Shown here: positions 7,282-13,412 of the stretch, piece after piece
How positions within the stretch are numbered: position 1 is the stretch's first letter
How the letters are laid out: each line of letters starts with the position of its first letter
NCBI GenBank assembly: GCA_964444805.1
Contig: CAYUIK010000100.1
Location: 1-15,693 of the forward strand
Direction of reading: 5' to 3'
Source: RECG01 sp964444805
GTDB lineage: Bacteria; Bacillota_I; Bacilli_A; Acholeplasmatales; Acholeplasmataceae
DNA: 15,693 bases
Translations under genes and position numbers: made by a program
Notes under the pieces: generated by a model
Seen by the model: the letters and a program-made list of their open reading frames with translations, nothing else
Databases searched by the model: none
What the model was told of the DNA's origin: nothing

Positions 7282-7486
7282 TGTTTTCTCCTTTATGGTC
7301 GATCAGGTCGCCCGGTTTGACGCCTAAATACGTACAGATGCGATCAAGCGTCTCGAAGCGTATGCCTTTGGCTTTCCCGCTTCTAAGGATCGACATATTC
7401 GCTTCGGTAATGTCGACATAGCGACACAGTTCTTTGGCGGTAATCCCCTTGTCTTTGAGGAGGGAATCGAGTTTGATCGTAATCAT
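7265..7486 (-). CDS. Small Cro/CI-type HTH regulator (YozG/HTH_26-like)
   Basis: The 73-residue protein is almost entirely one helix-turn-helix domain: 'MITIKLDSLLKDKGITAKELCRYV', 'ITEANMSILRSGKAKGIRFETLDRICTYLGVKPGDLI'. The pattern 'LSxLRxGKAKxIRFxTLxxICxxLxxxPGDLI' is characteristic of the small XRE-type regulators paired with DUF2975 membrane proteins. Its ATG shares one base with the TGA of the membrane protein gene (TGATG), and its 3' end overlaps the lipoprotein gene. The likely target is the palindrome at 8446-8464 on the operon's own start site. The partner membrane protein may sense a signal and control it, but that is inference. Confidence 0.88.
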   Translation of the reverse strand: MITIKLDSLLKDKGITAKELCRYVDITEANMSILRSGKAKGIRFETLDRICTYLGVKPGDLIDHKGENNEENV

Positions 7487-8430
7487 CAGATCATCAACTC
7501 GTTTTCCCGTCGCAGCTCGACGGAAGTCAGGACGTATTTGCCGAAAAGCAGAAGCAGACTTGCGATCATGAGGGCGAATAACGGAAGATCGAAGTGAAAA
7601 TGAATGTGGTCTAAGTTCTTCCGCAGGAAAAAGGTGAGCGCGTTTTCCGTGAAAACCATCGCCAGAGCCGTGACGAGATAGATCAGGCTGAAGCCGTACA
7701 GTCTTTGAACGGATCCATACAAGGAATCATTTCCGATGTCGAAATCCGTAAAGACGGGAAATGCGAACCGGACCATGGTCATCATGAGAACAAAGAGGGT
7801 CGTCTCCTTGAACAGACTGAATAATGAGCGAGCCACCTCTTCTAGGATCACGTCATCCTGGATGCTGCGGATTGTACCAGGCAAGGACGCACCGGCGTAA
7901 TCGAGGATGATCATCACGGCAACGAGATCGACGAGCAGTCGTAAGACCGCATCGATCCGCATGTTTTTCATGTGGATGAAACGCAGGATACCATAGATCA
8001 ACAAGGGCGCGTAAAGCGTCGTGAGAAGACCGAAGAGGATCATCGTTTCTACGTCTTTGATCGCAGCAGACGTCATCGACTCGAGGATCCGGGGATCGAT
8101 GTGATCCACCATGAGGTGTGGGTTGATGGCATAATAGAGCACAAGGCCAAGACTAACCGCGATGATGATCATGATGAGATCGATCGGTTTAAATATTTTA
8201 CTCTTGATCCGATAAAAGAGATAACCGAGTGGCACAAAAGAAACCGCAAGCCAGATCACGATCGCCAGCATATTCGACCATGGGCCGAACTCTGAAAGGG
8301 ACCTTAGAAACCCGCCAAACACGTGATAAGGACCGACGAACACCGCAAAAACGAGCATGTCCCCCGGTTGTTCAAGACCAACCCAGAAAAAGAGGGCGAA
8401 AGCGAGAACATAGACGATGAGTCGTTTCAT
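7486..8430 (-). CDS. Enlarged DUF2975-like membrane protein
   Basis: This 314-residue protein has about eight membrane segments (near residues 4-20, 53-72, 84-102, 127-150, 160-176, 208-226, 244-262, 278-296). The C-terminal half, ending 'LRRENELMI', resembles DUF2975 proteins, which typically end in a similar E-N-D/E-L-x-I tail and are followed directly by an HTH gene, as here. Ordinary DUF2975 proteins are roughly half this size with four segments, so the N-terminal half is extra. The frame can be read from a TTG at 8460, but that codon lies at or above the predicted transcription start. The ATG at 8428-8430 has AAAGGG 9 nt before it and is preferred. Function is unknown; the pairing suggests a signal-responsive regulator pair in the membrane. 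Confidence 0.7.
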   Translation of the reverse strand: MKRLIVYVLAFALFFWVGLEQPGDMLVFAVFVGPYHVFGGFLRSLSEFGPWSNMLAIVIWLAVSFVPLGYLFYRIKSKIFKPIDLIMIIIAVSLGLVLYYAINPHLMVDHIDPRILESMTSAAIKDVETMILFGLLTTLYAPLLIYGILRFIHMKNMRIDAVLRLLVDLVAVMIILDYAGASLPGTIRSIQDDVILEEVARSLFSLFKETTLFVLMMTMVRFAFPVFTDFDIGNDSLYGSVQRLYGFSLIYLVTALAMVFTENALTFFLRKNLDHIHFHFDLPLFALMIASLLLLFGKYVLTSVELRRENELMI

Positions 8431-8445
8431 AGGAACACACCCTTT

Positions 8446-8464
8446 ATTATTGTCTAACAATAAT
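8446..8464. promoter_or_regulatory. Perfect palindromic operator candidate over the transcription start
   Basis: ATTATTGT (8446-8453) and ACAATAAT (8457-8464) are perfect inverted 8-bp arms around CTA. The site overlaps the end of the -10 and the predicted start. A repressor bound here would block transcription, and the HTH protein two genes downstream is the natural candidate. Confidence 0.65.
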
Positions 8465-8491
8465 TATACCGGAAAAATAATCGTTTTACAA
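8463..8491 (-). promoter_or_regulatory. Near-consensus promoter of the DUF2975-HTH-lipoprotein-toroid operon
   Basis: On the minus strand TTGTAA (8486-8491), 17 nt, TATAAT (8463-8468). Transcription should start near 8456, about 26 nt before the ATG at 8430. The -10 touches the palindrome at 8446-8464. Confidence 0.85.
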
Positions 8492-8501
8492 TGATTTTCA
8501 T

Positions 8502-8527
8502 AAAAAAAGAACGAAGATGGTCGTTCT
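8502..8527 (-). terminator. Intrinsic terminator after the GNAT gene
   Basis: AGAACGA (8508-8514) and TCGTTCT (8521-8527) form a 7-bp stem with a 6-nt loop, followed on the minus strand by seven T (8502-8508). It lies 36 nt after the GNAT stop codon and just upstream of the next operon's -35. Confidence 0.8.
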
Positions 8528-8563
8528 GGGCGGTAAGCATAGCCTGTTTGGTATTTTTACCTT

Positions 8564-9398
8564 TTAAAGTGCTTTTACCAACGTATGATTGGAAAAGTTG
8601 CGCGGGAAATCCTCGACCGTCATGACGATTTCATATCCGAGCTTACGATCTAGACCCGGTGCTTGAAAGGATCCTGTACCAAGGTATGACTGGGTGATGC
8701 CCATCGCTTTCGCTTCCTGTTCGACCAATTCCATCAATTGGTTTGCGATTCCCTGCTTTCGAGCATTCTGACGGACGAAAAGGAGGTCGACATAAAGATT
8801 GTCCATCGCGCTTTTCCCGACGATGCCGCCGACAAATTGATCGTGATCGAGACAGACATAACTCAAACGCTTTTCGTTGGGGTCTTTTAGAGCGTGCGCT
8901 TGTTCAAAACGAGCTAACTTCTCTTCGAAGATGCCTTCATACGCTTCAATCGGCTCATCGGCCGCCATGATTCGATAGTCACCCTTGTAAGCGATCCTTC
9001 TGAGCGATTTATTGGTTAGCGTCGTTTGGAACCCGCCTTTGGGTATATCCTTGATTTTACCGATGATCTGAAATCCGGCCCGCTCGAAGTCTTCGACCAT
9101 GGCCGGATCGGTCAACGAAAGAATCGAACCGAGCGCCTCGTTTTTGAATGTTTTAAAAGCGTTCGACAACAAAGGAAAAAGCGCGTCGGTAAAATCATAG
9201 AAATAGCGCAAAAGGTGAATCCAGTCCCAACCAAACGATATCGTCGCGGCGGATACCATGTTGTCACCGGAAAAAACGTAGACATATCGTCGCTCTCGCC
9301 TGCAGGACCCCGTCGCCTCAAGGTTGAACTCGACGAGTCCGTCCATGATTTGTTTTGCATAGATCCCCTTCGAATCGTTGCTGTATTTTTAGTTCCAT
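8564..9398 (-). CDS. GNAT-family N-acetyltransferase with an apparent 5' frameshift
   Basis: The intact reading frame spans 8564-9346 (260 aa, starting 'MDGLVEFNLEATG'). The C-terminal half is a GNAT domain: 'LSYVCLDHDQFVGGIVG', 'NLYVDLLFVRQNARKQGIANQLM' (acetyl-CoA pyrophosphate loop R-x-x-G-x-A) and 'LGTGSFQAPGLDRKLGYEIV'. The ATG of that frame has no ribosome site. A strong one (AGGAG 9406-9410, 7 nt spacing) serves an ATG at 9396-9398 that encodes 'MELKIQQRFEG' and then leaves the frame. Removing one G from the GGGG at 9365-9368 joins the two into 'RFEGIYAKQIMDGLVEFN' (277 aa), which reads naturally. This is a real frameshift, a phase-variable tract or a sequence error. The gene sits 28 nt after the GGDEF gene, probably in one transcript. 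The substrate is not predictable. Confidence 0.8.
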
Positions 9399-9426
9399 GT
9401 ATGCGCTCCTTGTCGAGCCTGTAACA

Positions 9427-10527
9427 TCAGTTAGGACGATGCCTTTTGTATTCATACATCTTACGATCGACCTCGGCATAGAGCTCATCGAGGGTCATAG
9501 GGTCGCGATGCCTTTCGTATCCATAACTGAAGGTCATCCGATTGAACACCTTGTTTTCCGATTGTTTGATCGTAGCGTCCAATTCCTTGATCCTTTGCGC
9601 GATATCCACCTCGTCTTCGATGATTACGATGTATTCATCACCACCGATGCGGCTGATCATCCGATTCGGATCAAACGTTTTGACCAGGTATTTACCAAAC
9701 AGAATGAGCACATCGTCACCGGTCAGATGACCATAGTGATCGTTGATCAACTTGAACTGATTGAGGTCGAAATACGCAACAGCAAACGGTTTTTTCCTGT
9801 CAATAAGGTTCTCGACGTACGTTTCATAGCTTAGCCTGCTGAAGAGTTGTGTCAAAAAGTCACGATCACCGGAGGTGGTTTCAAAGAAGATGTAAATGAC
9901 GAGAATGCTCAAGGCAATCGAATTCCAAGCCAAAAAGATCTGCACCTCATACATTTGAATAAGCATACCGATCATCGGTAAAAGAAAAAAGAACGCATAC
10001 GTCATAAAGGATATCCGGGTAATTTGGTGTCTATGTCTAATTAGGAAATAAAGGACATAGAGGTATGTCCCGCCCAGGACGACATAGTGAATCCAAAGAA
10101 AGGAACTCGAACCGTATTGATTTTGATCGTCTACCGTAAAATATAAGGGATAAAAGACGTTGACCCCGAGGATGAACACGGTAAAAAGCGTCGGTGGGAA
10201 TAACAACAACTGTTTCCAAAGAACGATCCGTTTGTGTTGTACCTTGTGTTTCAAGTAACCGATCATCAGACTCGCGATCATCGAAGCGATGATAAAAAGG
10301 AGTAGGTTCGACCCGTACTCGATGACCTTCGCTCCCGCAAAGGACTTGCCGTCAAAGATCCAGGAAACGGGTTCCATGAGAACACCCGTGAAGGCAAGAA
10401 CGGTTGCTGTTCGCAAGATGCGCTTCCCCATACTATCGATTTTCGATCGTGTCCTCATGATGACATAGATTACGAGCAAAACGAATAACGTGAACACGTG
10501 GAGTTGAAAACGAACGAACAAGTCCAT
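9427..10527 (-). CDS. Membrane-bound GGDEF protein, probable diguanylate cyclase
   Basis: This 366-residue protein has about six hydrophobic segments in the first 220 residues, then a GGDEF domain. 'DFLTQLFSR' (223-231) is the DxLTxLxxR entry motif, 'AYFDLNQFKLINDHYGH' carries the first metal-binding Asp (about 254), and the signature is 'RIGGDEY' with Tyr in place of the final Phe. The inhibitory I-site RxxD is replaced by DPNR, so product inhibition is probably absent. The expected reaction is synthesis of cyclic di-GMP from two GTP at the membrane. The frame is open to an ATG at 10557, but GGGGAG lies 8 nt before the ATG at 10525-10527, which is preferred. A consensus promoter lies upstream, and the GNAT gene follows. 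No EAL or HD-GYP partner is in the window. Confidence 0.87.
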   Translation of the reverse strand: MDLFVRFQLHVFTLFVLLVIYVIMRTRSKIDSMGKRILRTATVLAFTGVLMEPVSWIFDGKSFAGAKVIEYGSNLLLFIIASMIASLMIGYLKHKVQHKRIVLWKQLLLFPPTLFTVFILGVNVFYPLYFTVDDQNQYGSSSFLWIHYVVLGGTYLYVLYFLIRHRHQITRISFMTYAFFFLLPMIGMLIQMYEVQIFLAWNSIALSILVIYIFFETTSGDRDFLTQLFSRLSYETYVENLIDRKKPFAVAYFDLNQFKLINDHYGHLTGDDVLILFGKYLVKTFDPNRMISRIGGDEYIVIIEDEVDIAQRIKELDATIKQSENKVFNRMTFSYGYERHRDPMTLDELYAEVDRKMYEYKRHRPN

Positions 10528-10615
10528 GAGCATCTCTCCCCTTATGATCGAGCACATACGGCACCAAAAAATGAATCCCTGAACAGCTTGATCAGATGTC
10601 GTCTACTTTATATTC

Positions 10616-10644
10616 ATTCTACCCTAAAACGTTCGGTTTGTAAA
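10616..10644 (-). promoter_or_regulatory. Promoter of the GGDEF-GNAT operon
   Basis: On the minus strand TTTACA (10639-10644), 17 nt, TAGAAT (10616-10621). Transcription would begin near 10609, giving a leader of about 82 nt before the ATG at 10527. Confidence 0.7.
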
Positions 10645-10668
10645 TGACGAAAAAACGAATGACTGACG

Positions 10669-10684
10669 GTTTCGAATTCGAAAC
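10669..10684. promoter_or_regulatory. 16-bp perfect palindrome upstream of the GGDEF promoter
   Basis: GTTTCGAATTCGAAAC is its own reverse complement and lies 25 nt upstream of the -35 of the GGDEF gene. This position fits an activator site. No T run follows it closely, so it is not an obvious terminator. Confidence 0.4.
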
Positions 10685-10842
10685 AAAACCCGTTTTTCCT
10701 TCGCTTTTCAAAGACGTTTATCGCGTTTCAATGGTTTAGATCCTTTTTCTCTTTTTCGTTGTATAAAGATGGGTCCGCCCCCGATTCGATATGATACTGA
10801 TAAAACGTTTTTCATCCGCTACAAATACCTATACGCCAAAAA
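10685..10842. other. Rest of the GGDEF-HAD intergenic region, no gene recognised
   Basis: With the promoter and palindrome listed separately, the 315-base gap between the GGDEF start and the HAD stop holds no convincing reading frame and no strong terminator for the HAD gene. A weak AT-rich hairpin lies around 10799-10817 without a following T run. Confidence 0.5.
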
Positions 10843-11502
10843 TCATGTCCGGATGATCTTCCACCCACGGCTTTTGGCATAACGCTCTAGTGCACGATCG
10901 GGATTGACGGCGATCGGCTCTCCGACAATCTTTAGAATCGGTATGTCATATCCGTTATCGGCATAGGCCTTCGATCGGGCGAAGTCCGCGTCAGGAAAAG
11001 CTTCTCTAATCGCTTTCTCCTTGCCCTCGCCAATGACGACTTCGACTTCCGCAAAGGTACGCAGTCTTCCTTCGATCATTGAAGCGGTACCGATGATCGT
11101 ATCGAACCCGTCCTCCTTGAACGGATGCAAGATCAGATCGAGATTCCCGCTGAGAAGGACGGTATGATAGCCTTCTTCCCGATCCCTAATGAGTTGTTTT
11201 CGCATCGTATCCGAAATATAGGCTTGGAGACGTTCATGGTTTTCCATTAAAAAAGGATCGAGTCTTTCGCGCTCGACACTCGCAAAGAGAGTCGCGGTCT
11301 GTTTCATCGTGTAGGGATTGAAACGGCGCTTATTCCAGCCGAAAAGGTGGAGTTTGTGCAGGACATAGCGGAAAACGATGCTGCGCCAAACTTTACGAAA
11401 GGCAACATCATGCATGTGTTTTTCTTTCCAGAGCTCATAGAGCTTCCCAAGCGTCTGGATGGAAACATACGTTCCATCGAAATCATAGATCGATAGTTTC
11501 AT
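10843..11502 (-). CDS. HAD-IB family phosphatase
   Basis: This 219-residue protein carries all four HAD motifs. Motif I is 'YDFDGTYV' (Asp7 nucleophile, Asp9), motif II 'VLLSGN' (Ser118), motif III Lys161 in 'GEGKEKAI', and motif IV 'AYADNGYDIPIL' (Asp182, Asp186). The helical insert between motifs I and II (residues about 20-95) corresponds to the C1 cap of subfamily IB, which includes phosphoserine phosphatase and related enzymes. It is a cytoplasmic Mg-dependent phosphatase whose substrate cannot be told from sequence. AGGAGGAG stands right before the ATG and a separate promoter lies upstream. It is divergent from the arsenic cassette and probably monocistronic. Confidence 0.87.
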   Translation of the reverse strand: MKLSIYDFDGTYVSIQTLGKLYELWKEKHMHDVAFRKVWRSIVFRYVLHKLHLFGWNKRRFNPYTMKQTATLFASVERERLDPFLMENHERLQAYISDTMRKQLIRDREEGYHTVLLSGNLDLILHPFKEDGFDTIIGTASMIEGRLRTFAEVEVVIGEGKEKAIREAFPDADFARSKAYADNGYDIPILKIVGEPIAVNPDRALERYAKSRGWKIIRT

Positions 11503-11535
11503 CTTCTCCTCCTGCCAAGACTCTGTTTACTGTTC

Positions 11536-11565
11536 ATTATACCACCGATCAACGCTTTCGGATAA
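11536..11565 (-). promoter_or_regulatory. Extended -10 promoter of the HAD phosphatase gene
   Basis: On the minus strand TGGTATAAT places an extended -10 (TATAAT at 11536-11541), with a weak -35 TTATCC at 11560-11565 after 18 nt. The start is near 11529, about 26 nt before the ATG. Confidence 0.7.
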
Positions 11566-11585
11566 CATGAGAAGGACAACATCGG

Positions 11586-11614
11586 TTGACAAACGGTAGC
11601 ACTTATTCTATACT
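11586..11614 (+). promoter_or_regulatory. Consensus promoter of the arsR cassette
   Basis: TTGACA (11586-11591), 17 nt, TATACT (11609-11614). Transcription would start near 11621, immediately before the palindrome at 11624-11637. Confidence 0.88.
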
Positions 11615-11623
11615 AAATATAGT

Positions 11624-11637
11624 CATATGCGCATATG
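11624..11637. promoter_or_regulatory. Palindromic ArsR operator candidate
   Basis: CATATGCGCATATG is a perfect 14-bp palindrome just after the predicted start. A partial repeat of the half-site (ATATGCGTATAT) follows to 11645. ArsR-family repressors usually bind AT-rich dyads at this position. Confidence 0.65.
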
Positions 11638-11658
11638 CGTATATATGGAGGTATTTAC

Positions 11659-12009
11659 ATGAACGAACTCCTGCAATTCTTTCGAGCCATCAACGACGAA
11701 ACGCGATTAAGACTTTTTTCCTTATTGTCCGAACGCGATCATTGCGTCTGTGAACTGACCGAGATTTTGGCGCTTCCCCAACCAAAAGTCTCGAAGCACC
11801 TGGCGAAACTAAAAGATCTCGGTTTCGTAGAGACGAAACGCGAAGGCCAGTTCATCTACTATCACCTATCCGTTTCAAACGAGATCATCCAAGAGATTCT
11901 CGCAGTCATAACGAAACACGCCAAAGACGATTCTGTTCTGGCGCAAGACCGCCAAAGAATCTCCACCTGCAAAGCCCCCTTGCAAGATCGCGAGGTCACC
12001 CATGGCTGA
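11659..12009 (+). CDS. arsR: ArsR-family metalloregulator
   Basis: This 116-residue winged-helix repressor contains 'FFRAINDETRLRLFSLL', 'ALPQPKVSKHLAKLKDLGFVETKREGQFIYYHL' and the metal-site helix 'DHCVCELTEIL'. Cys29 and Cys31 match the CVC pair of the As(III)/Sb(III)-binding type. The third cysteine of the classical ELCVCDLC site is Thr here, and Cys104 near the C-terminus might substitute. GGAGG lies 8 nt before the ATG at 11659; an in-frame ATG at 11635 lies inside the operator palindrome and has no ribosome site. It should repress its own operon until arsenite or an organoarsenical binds. Its end overlaps the permease start by 8 nt. Confidence 0.9.
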   Translation: MNELLQFFRAINDETRLRLFSLLSERDHCVCELTEILALPQPKVSKHLAKLKDLGFVETKREGQFIYYHLSVSNEIIQEILAVITKHAKDDSVLAQDRQRISTCKAPLQDREVTHG

Positions 12010-13081
12010 CATCCTCGCATTCATCCTAGATCTTTTAGTTGAAGGACTTCTTTTCCTTAGAAACTACCTCTTTTTTCCCACAGACGGAGAAACGTTTTCT
12101 CTTCTGCGCATCCTCTCTCTTTTTATTGCTTTTAGCATCTCCGGTGCGATCATCGTCTTCATGTCACAGGGATCGATCTTAAAGCACATGGGTCCGAAAG
12201 CCAAGCGACTCAAGGCATACGCTGTCGCATCCGTTTCCGGGGTCATTCTCGCCGTTTGTTCGTGTTCGGTTTTGCCGATGTTCGCGAGCATCCGCAAAAA
12301 AGGTGCCGGGATCGGTCCGGCAATCGCCTTTCTCTTTTCCGGACCGGCGATCAACGTTTTGGCGCTGGCATTGACCTTCAGTACGATCGGCATCGATATC
12401 GCCCTAGCCCGCATCATCGGCGCGATCGTACTTGCTCTTGTGATCGGCTTCACGATGCATTTGATCTATCATAGAAGCGAAAAGATGATCGCTGATCAGC
12501 ATATCTTTGAACGATTTGAAGAGAAGGAAAAGCGACAAAAACCGTGGCAGATCGCCCTGTTCTTCCTGACTCTTTTCGCCATTTTGATCTTTGGTGTTTA
12601 TGAGCCGTTACCAACGCTTTTATTTTCCATATTCCTTATCATCGAACTCATTCTCTTCTTTCAGATCGACGATATCAAATCCTGGGGCAGAGAAACCTTC
12701 GGCTTGGCGAAAAAGATCTTCCCGCTTTTTATCATCGGTGTCTTCTTTGCCGGCATGTTGAGCGCTCTTGTGACACCAGAGATGCTTTCTGATCTGGTTG
12801 GAACAAACGGTTACCTGCAAAACGTGCTCGCATCACTCGTAGGATCCCTGATGTATTTCGCGACGCTTACCGAAGTGCCGATCGTCAGTGCCTTACTCGA
12901 AAACGGCATGCATCGCGGTCCGGCGACCGCGCTTCTTCTCGCCGGACCTTCCCTAAGTCTTCCGAACATGATCGTCATCACGAAAGTTATTGGCATTAAA
13001 CGTGCCATGACCTATATTGGACTCGTTGTCATGCTTTCCGCTTTAGTCGGTATGGTCGCGGGATTCCTATTCATCCTATGA
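12002..13081 (+). CDS. arsP: ArsP/DUF318-type permease
   Basis: This 359-residue membrane protein has about eight hydrophobic segments in two halves joined by a charged cytoplasmic loop (about 157-182). The family hallmarks are 'AVCSCSVLPMFASIRKKGAGIGPAIAFLFSGPAIN', split here as the CSCS pair at 86-89 and the GPAIN at about 114-118, and the second-half repeat 'ATLTEVPIVSALLENGM' with 'GPSLSLPNM' (315-323). ArsP proteins export trivalent organoarsenicals, and related DUF318 permeases have other or unknown substrates. The ArsR in front supports arsenic. It starts inside arsR (8 nt overlap) and is followed after 15 nt by the thioredoxin-like gene. The exact substrate is inferred. Confidence 0.85.
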   Translation: MADILAFILDLLVEGLLFLRNYLFFPTDGETFSLLRILSLFIAFSISGAIIVFMSQGSILKHMGPKAKRLKAYAVASVSGVILAVCSCSVLPMFASIRKKGAGIGPAIAFLFSGPAINVLALALTFSTIGIDIALARIIGAIVLALVIGFTMHLIYHRSEKMIADQHIFERFEEKEKRQKPWQIALFFLTLFAILIFGVYEPLPTLLFSIFLIIELILFFQIDDIKSWGRETFGLAKKIFPLFIIGVFFAGMLSALVTPEMLSDLVGTNGYLQNVLASLVGSLMYFATLTEVPIVSALLENGMHRGPATALLLAGPSLSLPNMIVITKVIGIKRAMTYIGLVVMLSALVGMVAGFLFIL

Positions 13082-13096
13082 AAGGAGTATGTGAAC

Positions 13097-13327
13097 ATGA
13101 TCATCAAAGTACTGGGAAAAGGCTGCAAGAATTGCCGTAAACTCGAAGAGACGGCCCGTCAAGCGGCAGCGGAACTGAACCTCGATTACGTGATTGAAAA
13201 AGTGACCGACATCAACGACATCGCGGACTATGGCGTCCTGCGCACACCTGCGCTCGTCGTCGACGAACGCGTCGTCCTTGAAGGCAAGATGCTTGACGTC
13301 GATGGTATCAAAGACCTTTTGAAATAA
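13097..13327 (+). CDS. Small thioredoxin-like protein (thioredoxin_3 / redox-active disulfide protein 2)
   Basis: This 76-residue single-domain thioredoxin fold has an active site 'GKGCKNC' (Cys10, Cys13) and the cis-proline loop 'LRTPALVVDERVV'. Length and layout match the thioredoxin_3 family. The frame is open from a GTG at 13091, but AGGAG (13083-13087) is only 3 nt from that codon and 9 nt from the ATG at 13097, so the ATG is preferred. It is the last gene of the cassette. Small proteins of this family often follow DUF318 permeases, and here it could supply reducing power or carry the metalloid to the CSCS site, which is inference. Confidence 0.88.
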   Translation: MIIKVLGKGCKNCRKLEETARQAAAELNLDYVIEKVTDINDIADYGVLRTPALVVDERVVLEGKMLDVDGIKDLLK

Positions 13328-13331
13328 TGTG

Positions 13332-13358
13332 AAAGCGCCCTTGTTGGGCGCTTTTCAT
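13332..13358 (+). terminator. Intrinsic terminator of the ars cassette
   Basis: AAAGCGCCC (13332-13340) and GGGCGCTTT (13346-13354) form a GC-rich 9-bp stem with a 5-nt loop, followed by a short T-rich tail. It begins a few bases after the thioredoxin stop and also lies between convergent genes, so it may stop transcription from both sides. Confidence 0.85.
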
Positions 13359-13412
13359 TAAAATGTAGTCGAAAACACGTTTTTGTATGTCCGACACATG
13401 AAGATATCGCGA

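Noticed and set aside
8431..8460. TTG start for the DUF2975-like gene
   Set aside because: It lies at or above the predicted transcription start and inside the operator palindrome; the ATG at 8430 has a ribosome site.
10799..10817. Hairpin as terminator of the HAD gene
   Set aside because: The stem is short, AT-rich, includes a G-T pair and is not followed by a T run.
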